From Puccinellia tenuiflora (Eukaryota; Streptophyta; Magnoliopsida; Poales; Poaceae), in NCBI GenBank assembly GCA_012064385.1, contig QRDG01000059.1, positions 1,187,973 through 1,251,972 of the forward strand: a stretch of 64,000 nucleotides of DNA, read 5' to 3'. The position numbers and the translations under genes are program-made. Below the pieces are notes generated by a model. The model saw only the letters and a program-made list of their open reading frames with translations, was not told where the DNA came from and made no database searches. This document shows, in pieces, positions 36,401 through 46,900 of the stretch; position 1 is the first letter of the stretch; every line of letters begins with the position of its first letter.

Positions 36401-38792
36401 CCTGACTGCCCATGCCACCGCATCTGCCCTTCTCCGCCACCATCCCACGTCACCGTCGTCGGAGAAGGTAGAGGCATACACCGCCGTGTCCACCAGATCG
36501 ACGCCGAGGGGATCCGCCGTCCCTGACAACGTCCCCGGCAGCGGCAGGATGGGGGCAGGACGCGGGGAGGGTCTTGTCAAACCCCAACTTTTTGGTAAGA
36601 AGTTTGAAAAATCATTTCCTGATAAAGGTTGTGTTTTCTAAAAGCGATAAATAAAATATATTAATATCACGAAAAGATATCAATTACACCCAGCCTCTGC
36701 AACAACGCAATAGCCTAAAGGCATTACAGATGCACACAGCCAAATGAGAAGAAGAAGCTAAAAAAGAGAAGTCCCGCTACAAAGTTTCAATCCTTGCAGC
36801 AACAGCACAACCACCACAAAGACAACACATGATGTCCAAACTCTGCAAAAGCGACGCCTCCAAGAAGAAAACGGTGCACAAACGCCGTCGTCATCCGACC
36901 TTGGGTTTTCACCCTCAAGATAGTCACCGCTCTCAAAACAATGTCTTTAACAAGACCATTGTCAGTCACAACCAATTAAGGTCAGACCTTAAATTTTCAC
37001 CCTGAACGTCATGAACACCCAGTCCCCTGATCTTTAAAGTTTGGTGCCAAGTTTAAGGGTTTGACATAAGCCATGTAGAGGTCACGCCTCTCAGCATGAG
37101 ACCCTTACGCCTGGTACATTTTTCAATCAGTTCTAATTAATGTAAATATGCAGAAATTTTGTTTAATTGAGTCGTTATGTATCAATCATGCACACCTAAC
37201 GAGTAAGACAGTGGAATTTCTACAAAATTAATCGGTGATAATATTATTTCGATTCTGAAAGTATGCAAACTCAATTAGTTGGTCACCTTAGACCTTAGTT
37301 GAACACTTGATATCCAGACAGCAGCATGAGCGCCCAGCTGGACTGGAATACCCGGCTCAACATCATCCTTGGCACTGCCCGTGGGCTGCTCTACCTCCAC
37401 GAGGACTCGCTGCTCAAGGTCATCCACCGGGACCTCAAGCCCAGCAACGTGCTCCTGGACAACAAGATGAACCCCAAGATCTCCGACTTCGGCCTCGCCA
37501 GGATCTTCGACGACGACTGCAATGGGGTCAACACGGGACGCGTCGTCGGAACCTAGTACATATCTAGCAAGCGCAAGCTGCTAATTGTTTTGTAGATTAT
37601 GGGCTGATGTCTACTCACCACCAAGGTTTTGGTTCCCGGATATGAAAAAAATGCCGAGGGGGCTCGGGATTCCCGGTTACCGCGGTAACCGAGAAATCCC
37701 GAGCGGTTACCGGACAAATTTAAAAAACAAAATTTGAATTCAAATTCGCTTGGCAAGAGTTATTTAGGGTTTTAACTTAAACTGAACACAAGTCTGTTCG
37801 TAGCGTAGTGGTATGTATGCTTCCGGCTTCGTGCACTGTCCCGAGGTTGCAAGGTCGAATCTTGTTGTCCATTTTGTTTTAATAATTACGTTGATTAAAT
37901 GTTGTACTGAGAGAATAATACACAAAAAATTAGCAGTGGCGGAACTCGAACCCAGGGACACACGGGAGGGCACAGCAAGTGGCTACCACTGCGCTACACG
38001 CTTCTACATCAGACACTATGAGAATACAGATTACTTACCTAATTCCTGGGCGTTTAAATTCAAAATTTTCAAAAAATCTCGAGATTTTTTGACCGGTTAG
38101 CACACTTACCGGGGGTGCTCGGGATCCTCGGTTACCGGCCGGTAACCGGATTTACCGACCGGTAACCAAAACCCTGCTCACCACAAGTTGAAATTCTCGA
38201 TGCTGCAGTGGATACATGGCGCCGGAGTTCGTGATGGACAGTGTCTTCTCGGTGAAGTCGGACGTGTTCGGCTTCGGGGTCCTCCTGCTGGAGATCCTGA
38301 GCGGGCAGCGGAACGGCATAGCGTACCTTGAGGAGCACCACCAATCTCTCATCCAAGAAGTACAGACAGACCATTTCAAACCCTGTTTCACCACCTTGAT
38401 GGAATTCAGTTAAAATGCTGCTTCGTCTCCGTCGTAAGCCAAGAACTGAAGCTAATGAAACTTGTTTTTGGCAGGCATGGACGCTGTGGACTGAAGGTAA
38501 GGCCGCCGATTTCATGGACCCCGCTCTTGGGCGATCATACTCGGCCGACGAGGCGTGGCGCCGTTGCTTCGAAGTCGGCCTCCTCTGCGTCCAAGACGAC
38601 CCTGATGCTCGGCCGACCATGTCCACCGTCCTGCACATGCTCGTCAGTGAGCATATGAGCCTACCTGCACCATCGAGGCCGATGAGGAACGTCCCGTCGT
38701 CGGCGCAATCGTCCGCGCGGAAGAGCAGCGAGCCGTCCGTGTCCCAGATGTCGATCAACTATGCCTCCATCACTGCCGTCCAGCCGCGATGA
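33474..38792 (+). CDS. Membrane-anchored receptor-like Ser/Thr kinase lacking an ectodomain
   Basis: The six exons are 33474-33609, 33715-33863, 33944-34154, 37318-37555, 38209-38359 and 38475-38792, all GT-AG and in phase, giving 400 residues. A short N-terminus of about 17 residues leads into one membrane helix (about 19-38), then WRWRKRN as a stop-transfer. The kinase domain follows: GEGGFG loop 86-91, ATP lysine K107, helix-C E123, HRD 202-204 with KPSN, DFG 222-224 and APE 249-251. All catalytic residues are present. The C-terminal tail is Ser-rich. Sequence style (FSSANKLGEGGFGPVY, GYMAPEF, LLEILSGQRNG) places it with the DUF26/S-domain-type RLK clade, but no DUF26 or lectin domain is encoded here. 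Its ligand and pathway are unknown; it probably signals with a partner receptor at the plasma membrane. Intron 3 is 3.2 kb and repeat-filled, and intron 4 carries a hAT insertion. The very 5' end is uncertain: a lost or unannotated upstream ectodomain exon cannot be excluded. Confidence 0.88.
34155..37317. other. Kinase intron 3, filled with repeat fragments
   Basis: The donor is at 34155 and the acceptor TATCCAG ends at 37317. The intron holds a GC-rich fragment around 34.33-35.0 kb of unknown class. Two antisense 3'-end-like segments start at about 35441 (a T run, then GAAATGGAGGATGGGCCCCC) and at about 36590 (TTTTCTAAAAGCGATAAATA, then a stretch that looks like a common Triticeae repeat). 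Both look like inverted LINE-type tails. The GC-rich open frames at 35.8-36.6 kb lie in these and are not called as genes. Confidence 0.55.
37797..37868 (+). other. tRNA-like pol III promoter module (SINE-head-like)
   Basis: TAGCGTAGTGG (37801-37811) fits the A-box consensus, and GGTCGAATC (37853-37861) is a near B-box at normal spacing. The flanks do not pair into an acceptor stem, so it is not called as a tRNA gene. Confidence 0.5.
37932..38001 (-). other. tRNA-like pol III promoter module, opposite orientation
   Basis: On the minus strand TAGCGCAGTGG (37986-37996) is a good A-box and GGTTCGAGTTCC (37941-37952) a good B-box. It points towards the plus-strand module at 37797, about 64 bp away. 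A full tRNA cloverleaf is not supported. Confidence 0.6.
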
Positions 38793-38852
38793 CGTTCCTG
38801 CTATGTACTGTACATGTTTGTTAAGAATCTTACTCATTAGGGTTTTATCGTA

Positions 38853-38945
38853 CTCCCTCCGATCCGTTAAAATTGTCGTGAGAAAACAACATAGCAACAA
38901 GAAATCGTACGCATGAGCTACGATGTTTTTTTCGGATCGGAGGAA
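38853..38945. mobile_element. Stowaway MITE
   Basis: The 93-bp element is flanked by TA (38851-38852 and 38946-38947). The ends CTCCCTCCGATCCG and CGGATCGGAGGAA are inverted copies. It lies 60 bp beyond the kinase stop codon and may be within its 3' UTR. Confidence 0.88.
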
Positions 38946-39579
38946 TATTTGACTATGATTTTGTCTTAGATCGACATGGTATTGCTATAATTATATTAGG
39001 ACGTTGCTACGTTTAGAAAGTTCTATGATTAAGGTTAACTATAAAACGTTAGAATAAAATAACACTCATATTCCACACGCGTTTTCCCTCTCACCCGTAT
39101 GCATGAAGTGGACTTTCTCATAAACAGAAAACAAACAAAATTGCTGACATCATCCGCATTAAATGTAAAATTGAAAATTTCAAAAAGATTTGTAGCTCAA
39201 ACCGTATATCTGATTCAGGATCCGTTTTCACCGTTGGTGTCGTGGTATGGACATATGCCTAAGTATAGACTTGTGAGGTGTGGGAGCAGCTTGCACAGCC
39301 GGTGGTATCTGCAGGCGGGATTGGGCACTAGCGTGCAGACTGACACACGATGTATATCCGATTCAGGATCCATTTTCACCGTTGGACTAGTCGCAACGAG
39401 ATGTTCGAAACTAGATCCCATTTTGATATGTTTCAATAATTTTTTTCGGACTATCCAGACTGTAGTGTGTAAGTTACCCATCTTATGAACGATTTGTTTC
39501 GGCTTAAAACTAGATCCCACTTTTGTTTGTTGTTTTTTATTTTTTTCGAGTTTTGAGTTACTATATAGGTTCATAAGTG

Positions 39580-39964
39580 AGTTACCACTTCAGGCTGGTA
39601 AATGTATCGTGAACAAGTGGGTAACTATACACTGAAAAACATGTGCAACTCCGTATGTATTAGGATCATACCTATGTTGATTTCATGATGACACCTATAC
39701 ACTAAAATATATGGGTAACTGCATTAGTATTGGGTTAGTAACTATTATTTAGAGTACATGGTAACTATATCAATTTCATGGTGGATAACTATATCTTGAA
39801 CACATGGGTAACTTTAGCAATAATGGGTGGGTAACTCCACCAGTACCGGGTGGGTAACTATTACTGAGAAAGTAGAATAATTACTTCGATTTCGTGGTGG
39901 AACTATATCATGAACACATGAGTAACTCTATCATTAATTGGCGGGTAACTTCACTAGTACTAGG
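39580..39964. repeat. GGGTAACT minisatellite, left part
   Basis: Degenerate units built on GGGTAACTATATCA and related strings repeat every 25-35 bp and continue beyond the inserted chromovirus at 52054. Confidence 0.8.
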
Positions 39965-42900
39965 TGTAACAGCCCTAACTTGGTTATGAAAAATAAGAAG
40001 AATTTTTCCACTTTTTGCATTTCATGTTTGCATCATGGCATATCTTAAATTGCTTGTGTTAACAAACCACAATTGGAAAACATTGTAAAAAGGGAAGCCA
40101 AACCTTCCCAAAACCTTTATTTCTTGAAATGCAAAGAATGGTACAACCCTTAACATGACAGGTGACCATATGGTCCAACACAATCCCTAAGTTCACCTCA
40201 ATTGCTAAGAACCAAATGGTTGGTCTCCATTTTGTTTGCAACTTCCCTATGCCTTTAAATGTGTTCCATAGCTTTGTCGTTTTGTGAGCTTTGACACCTT
40301 GCTCAAAGGTCCAAATAAAATGTGTGTTGAGTTGTTTATCTTGTGGAGAAACTCCCAGAATTTTTCCATATTTTTCTGGAATTGTTTTGAGGTTCAATTA
40401 GAAAGGGCATTTCTGTTTTTACTAGGTCCACCGGAAGTACCGGTCTCCAGACCGGAAGTACCGGTGCACCGTCACCTCTGTGGCGACAGTGGCGCGCACT
40501 GTCGCCATGGCCGCCCTCACCTGCTCCCCCGCGTGCTGCAGTGCACCCTAGGGTTAAGTGACCCCCACTGGCCGCACCTGCTCCCCCTCTCTCCCCTCAT
40601 CCGTTTTCCCCACGCGCAGGTGCCCTAACCCTAACCCTAGATCGAGCCTGCTGCTCCCCGTCGCCGCCGTGGCTGCCGAGCACGCCGCCGTCGACCCCGG
40701 CCGCCCCAGCTCGAATTGAAGCCACCGTTAGCTCCGCCTCGTCGCCCTCGTCGTCCTAGCCGAAGGAATCGAGCCGAGGAGCTCGGACTCGCCGCCGGGC
40801 CCTCTCCTTCCTCCGCTCCGGCCGCCGCGCATCGAGCTCGATTGCGGCCGCCCTCGACCTTCCCACGCCTCGCCGTCGAGTTCACTGCGTTGCTGGTGAG
40901 CTGCTCTTCCTCCCGAGCCTCCCCGCTCTCCTCCTCTCCCTCTCTAGCCTGGGTCGCCGCCGCTCTGCTCACTCTCGCCGCCAGCCGCCGTCATGACCGT
41001 CGCTCCGGCGACCAATAGGTGGCGGCGCCGCTACCCATTGGCTCGCCGTTGTCCCGCGCATCTAATGCGCCCAGTTGCGCATCCTAGGAGCCACCCCGTG
41101 GCCGCGTGCGTGCACGACGTGCGCGTGGTCACCGCGCGCGCGCCATCACCGTGCTCAAATTTCGTTGACCGGAAGTAGTAGCGGTAGTACCGGTAAACCG
41201 GAAGTAGAACGGTAGTACCGCTAGTTCCAGAATTTCGGTACTGGACCTCTCTGGGTTTATAAGCGGAAGTAGGACCGGAAGTAGCACCGGCAGTACCGCT
41301 AAACCGGTACTACCGGGCACTTCACCGGAAGTACCGGTTAACCCTTTTTCGGTACTGGACTTTTGTGTTTTGGACCGGAAGTAGCCTAGGAAGTACCGGC
41401 AAACCGGAACTACCGGTCCCCTTACCGGAAGTTCCGGCAGTCTGTGTTAACTTTTGAATAATTCATAACTTAATAACCGTTAAGCCAAATCTTGTGAATG
41501 TTACATCAATTTGATCAGCAATTCAAAGTCTTTCCATCTATGCTAATGTCACATCATGATCACAATTACTTAAGTGATGTTCTTCATAAATTGATAAAAG
41601 GGGTTATTTTCAAATAATTATTTTAACTCGCTATTTATTCATCGGTGCTCCGAAAAATCATGAATAAAATACCAAAATGATCGGAATGACAAATCCTATC
41701 CATTCTTGTCATGTTCATGCATATTTGAGCCACCTCTCTAATAATTTGATAATTTATAAGATAGTGGTCACTAAGATAAATATGGGGTTGATCCCAAATA
41801 ATTTTACTAATTATTTGGCTCCCCATTTAATTGTGCCTTTACTTTATGTAATAATATCCTTGCATCAACTTGACATGTCATCATGTGATTGAGCATTGCA
41901 CCTTGTGTTCTTGTGATTTATGTGTGCTTTGTATTTCTTTTGGGTATCGATAGATTCTGGAGTCGAGGGTCTCTCTACCTACCCCGACGATCAGTACTTC
42001 ATGACCGGGCAGCAAGGCAAGAGATAACCTAACCTTGTTGGCATTCTAGCATCCTATGCTTTTATCAAATTATTTTATCCACCATAATATTGCATGCGGT
42101 TCAAATGTCTCTTTTGATCAAAGTATTGAATATCCTATGAATGCATGTTCTTCCCCGAGCCAATCACATGTACCCCTACCTATGAACCCTAGGGTTGAAG
42201 TGTTGGCCGAGATAAAGATAGAATTGTTGTATTCATATGCTTAGCTATGCTTAGCCAGGCTTAGTTAAATATTTTAGTTAAGTCCGTTGTTTATTTCCAT
42301 AATTGTTGTTGAAGATGGAATGATGCGGACTTGGTGGATATGTGGGTTGCTAAATTAAAATGCTAAGAAGGCTTGGATGAGTTGCCCTCGGGGAGGGTGG
42401 TTTGCCTCATCCTTGCCGCCTAGGTTGAGAGTGCTTTTAGCTAGAACCAAGAACCGAGCGTGCTTCCATTGGTGGGTGTATGGGCGCCTCGCTGACCGAA
42501 TAATTTGTGAGGGGCTTGTCAAGGGTCCTCTAGTTTGCTATTTCCATTTTGCGCGTGTGTGGTGTGAGTGGAAAAAGGAACGAGGATGATGGTGTGTAGG
42601 ACGTGACGGTGGGGCAGGGCGCTGGGAGCGCTGAACCTGTCCTTCCGCCACTGATGGTCCTTGAGTAAGCCTCATGCATTGTAAAGGTCTAACCGCGCCC
42701 GCTCGCCGGTCTTCCCCGGAAGAGGGCCAACTAGGTGAGCCGGACGGTACCAATGGGTAAAATAGTACACCCCTGCAGGGATAATCTTTTCGAAAAGCCG
42801 TGTCCACGGTTATGGACAAACTCTTGGGAAAGGCGGATTAGCTCATAGATAACTTTAACCTAATTGATATGGCAGCTAGAGGTTGCATAACAAACTTGTG

Positions 42901-43582
42901 ATAAAGGTTCATTTCCTCGAGGGTGATTCGAGGGAGTGCCTTTGGTTGAGATGAGTGTTGATGGTTACAAGTAGGTTCGCCGAGAACCGAAGAGGGAAAT
43001 GTTACTCCTTACCCCTCTTTATGAAAATATTCTGAGTAGACGAATGCCATGGGTCCTTTATGTTTCAGTTATTTAAAAACTAGCTTTATGCAAAAGAACT
43101 AGATAAACAGCTTTAGAGCCTCCGTCAGTCATTGGGCCTATATCGCCCTACTAAACTTGCGAGTACATCGTACTCAGTCTCTCTTTGCTGCCTCTATGAT
43201 TTTGTATTTCAGAGGAGGACGACACCGAGCAACTAGGTGGGTTCTTCGTTGACGTCGACTACTAGTCTGGGGTTCCCAGGTGGCAGCTTGGGACCGTGGA
43301 ACAAGCTGGCTGGGATGATATTTATTGTAGGCCTCTTAGGCCATATTTTGCTTCTTGTTGTTAGACAACACTACCCGCTTCCGCTTGTTGAATTGTTGGA
43401 TCTGTGATCCTTTTGCCGTGTAATATTTGTATTCTTCTCGTTATATGAGTTGCTATACTTTTGTGTCGTAGAGTCATGCTTTGTGCCAGTTCTGTTCCAC
43501 AAGTCTCGATCTTTGTGTTATACATTGATGGTTGTGCCGAATACATAGCCTCTCTGTATAACTCCGGGGTCGGGGCGCTACA
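39965..43582 (+). repeat. 5' LTR of the chromovirus
   Basis: This 3618-bp LTR contains a GC-rich block (about 40.6-41.15 kb), CCCTAACCCTAACCCTAG at 40622, an array of ACCGGAAGTACCGG-type motifs at 40430-40465 and 41167-41440, and the palindrome GAGTAC-ATC-GTACTC at 43161-43175. No stable coding frame is called in it. Confidence 0.93.
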
Positions 43583-43585
43583 AGT

Positions 43586-43597
43586 TGGTATCAGAGC
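43586..43597 (+). promoter_or_regulatory. Primer-binding site
   Basis: TGGTATCAGAGC, complementary to the 3' end of initiator tRNA-Met, begins three bases after the 5' LTR and would prime minus-strand DNA synthesis. Confidence 0.95.
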
Positions 43598-43978
43598 AGG
43601 ACTGCCTGTAGGAAACCCTTTCTTTTGGTCGATGTCGAGTCTAGTGAAAATTATTTATAACAAAAAAATGAGTTGTGAAAACCTTCTTAGGATTCTTTTT
43701 GCTTCTCATCCAACTCGCTCTACTCTGATTCTTACCTCTATTTGTTTTGTGCTTGGTGTCGATGTTTAGGTTCTCGGGGTTTGGGTTCTTACCGTCCAGT
43801 TGTACCTCGAGTCCGTTATATCCGTTTGATATCGCCACGAGGACGTGATGTCACCGTGGTTGCCTAAATCTGTCTTTGGTGTTTATTGCTTCTTAAATAT
43901 CTATATCTAGGAGCAACCATTGATCTATCTTATCTGTCAGAATTGGTTACTAACTTGTCGTTGTTCCAATTCTTCAGA

Positions 43979-46900
43979 ATGGCTCCTACCCGTCGTGGGG
44001 AACATAGCAACCCTGATCCACCACCGCCACCCTCAATGGCGGAGGTTATGATGGCAATCGAACAAAACCGCCTGCGCAATGAGCTGTTGCTCGAGCAGCT
44101 GGTCCAGCAAGGGGCCAGGAGGAACACGGACTGCACCACTCTTAACCAGTTCTTGCGGTCCCAACCTCCTACATTCTCCGAAGCTAAGGAGCCGCTTGAT
44201 GCGGATGATTGGCTTCGGGCGATCGAGCGCAAGTTTGCCGCTCTTCACGTTCCCGCGGCAGAACATGTCAACTTTGCCACCTACCTACTGGAAGGAGCCG
44301 CCGGCTCTTGGTGGGAGAGCCACGTGGCAATGGTTGCCGCGGGCCATGTCGTCACTTGGGAGGAGTTCCGCACCGCCTTCCGTGCGGCGTACATCCCCAA
44401 GCCCATCCTCGAGCTCAAGAGGCGGGAGTTCCTGGACCTAACCCAGGGACGCATGGACGTCCAGTCGTATGGACGGGAGTTCAACCACCTCTCCCGTTAC
44501 GCCCCTCGGGACGTGACGAATGATGAGGACAAGCAATATCTCTTCCGCAAGGGGCTCGCACCTCGCCTTCGATACGAGCTCCTACCCTTCAAGTTCACCT
44601 CCTACCAAGAGCTCTACAACCAGGCTCTCACCATGGAGCAAGGTAGGAAGGAGCTAGAGGCTTCTAAGAGGCCAGTTTCCACCGACCACCAGAGCTCCTC
44701 CTCATCGGAGGGCAAGAAGCGCAAGGTATTCGTGCCTTTCAAGGCCGTGCCAAAGGCGCCCTTCGCGCCGAAGCCCACCGGGTACCTGCCACCTCCGCCT
44801 CGCCCAGCTACTTCGACCGTGGGTGCGGCTGGAGGCGGTTTTCGACCTCGACTACCTGCACCACCGGGGCTCACTTGCTTCGCGTGTGGCCAGCCGGGGC
44901 ACTACTCCAGGGAGTGTCCCCAGAAGGCACCGGCTCCCTCAGCACCTGCACCAGCACCCTCTACCCCAGCCGCCAAGGCTACCACCGTCAGTCGTGGCCG
45001 CCTGAACCACGTCTCGGTGGAAGGCGTTGAGGAGGACCCCGGAGTTCTCATGGGTACGCTTCAAATCAATACTTATCCAGCTTCAGTGCTATTTGATTCT
45101 GGAGCTTCGCATTCGTTCATATCCATATCATACGCACACAATCATCAAATACCGTTTGTGATGATGGATCCCCCGTTAGTGGTCAAGACCCCGGGCTCTA
45201 GTTGGCGTACAAATTGGATATCTCCCGATGTTCAAATAGCCATAGGGTCAGTCCCTTTTCCGTTCTCATTGATAGCCCTGAGGTCAGAGGGTATCGATGT
45301 TATTCTGGGCATGGATTGGCTAGTGAAATATCAGGCCAACCTAGTTTGTGCTGCCAAGACTGTCACCGTGTTCCACCCAAGGTATGGAGAAGTGCGTTAT
45401 TGGTCCCCAACCTCTGCTACTCCTTCTGCAGCCACTCCTCTTTCACCGGAGATCAGTCTATATTTCTTGGAAGGAATCACCCCGCCTGATATGTCTGAAG
45501 TCGCGGTGGTGTGTGATTTCCCCGATGTCTTTCCGGAGGAATTGCCCGGCATGCCACCCGATCGCAGCGTGGAGTTTGTGATTGAGTTGGTTCCGGGAAC
45601 CGCCCCAGTTTCCAAGACTCCCTACCGTATGCCAACGGAAGAGCTAGCTGAATTGAAGAAGCAGCTTGATGAGCTGCTGGAAAAAGAATTCATCCGGCCG
45701 AGTAGCTCGCCTTGGGGCTGCCCGGTTATCTTCGTCAAGAAGAGGGATACAAATGTTCCTCGTCTGGTCGTTGACTACCGCCCTCTCAATGCGGTGACCA
45801 TCAAGAACAAGTATCCAATTCCTCGAATAACCGACTTGTTCGATCAATTAGCTGGAGCCACTGTGTTCTCCAAGATGGATCTGAGGTCGGGTTACCATCA
45901 GATAAAGATTCGGAAGGAGGATATTCCTAAGACGGCCTTCACTACCCGCTATGGCTTATACGAGTACACTGTCATGTATTTCGGCCTCACCAATGCTCCA
46001 GCTACATTCATGAGGCTAATGAACTCCATCTTCCACGAGTACCTCGACAAGTTCGTCATCATCTACATCGATGACATCCTTGTGTACTCCAAGACCGAAG
46101 ACGAACATGATGAGCATCTCCGACTCATGTTGACCAAGCTCCGTGATCACTGTCTATATGCCAAATTCTCTAAATGTGAGTTTTGGCTGAAGGAGCTCAT
46201 CTTTCTCGGTCATGTGGTGTCAGCTGCCGGAGTAGCGGTGATACCCGACAAGATTCAGGCAATCCTGGATTGGCCAACTCCCAAATCCGTCAAAGATATC
46301 CGAAGCTTCCTTGGATTGGCGGGTTATTACCGTCGATTCATTGAGGGTTTCTCCAAAATAGCAAAGGCGTTGACTGAACTCCTCAAGAAAGGCAAGCCAT
46401 TTGTGTGGTCAGACAAGGCTGAAGAGAGTTTCCAAACCCTCAAGGTCAAGCTCACCACCACCCCGGTACTTGTCCTTCCCGATACCGCCAAGGATTTTGT
46501 CGTCTATTGCGATGCATCTCTCCAAGGCTTGGGCTGTGTCTTGATGCAAGAAGGCCATGCGGTCGCCTATGCTTCCCTTCAACTCAAGCCGCACGAGCAA
46601 AATTATCCAACTCATGATTTGGAGCTTGCCGCCGTGGTACATGCTCTGAAGCAATGGAGGCCCTACCTCTTGGGCAACCGTTGCGAGATCTACTCCGACC
46701 ACCAAAGTCTGAAGTATCTATTCACCCAGCCGGATCTGAATTTGAGGCAGAGAAGATGGCTGGAATTGGTAAAAGACTATGATGTGACTCTCAATTATCA
46801 GCCCGGCAAGGCAAATGTCGTGGCGGATGCTCTGAGCCGCAAAGCCTATTGCAATACCGTGATGGTTGAAAAGGCGCAACCGGCTCTCCACGAGGAATTT

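Larger units (their letters stand above)
37622..38176. mobile_element. hAT-type element in kinase intron 4
   Basis: The 555-bp element has inverted ends CAAGGTTTTGGTTCCCGG and CCGGTAACCAAAACCCTG. The 8-bp target duplication CTCACCAC is exact (37614-37621 and 38177-38184). Subterminal regions are rich in GGTTACCGG palindromes. The interior carries two tRNA-like modules facing each other. The splice donor (37556) and acceptor (38208) lie outside it, so splicing of the kinase transcript should be kept. Confidence 0.9.

Noticed and set aside
37797..38001. Two possible tRNA genes
   Set aside because: A- and B-boxes are present, but no acceptor stem or convincing anticodon arm can be drawn; kept only as tRNA-like modules.
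40622..40639. Interstitial telomere remnant
   Set aside because: Only about two and a half repeats, of the non-plant type, and present in both LTRs; it belongs to the retroelement, not to a chromosome fusion.
43886..43978. Upstream extension of the gag-pol frame by 31 residues
   Set aside because: The extension is hydrophobic and unlike gag; the start at 43979 gives the usual chromovirus N-terminus.
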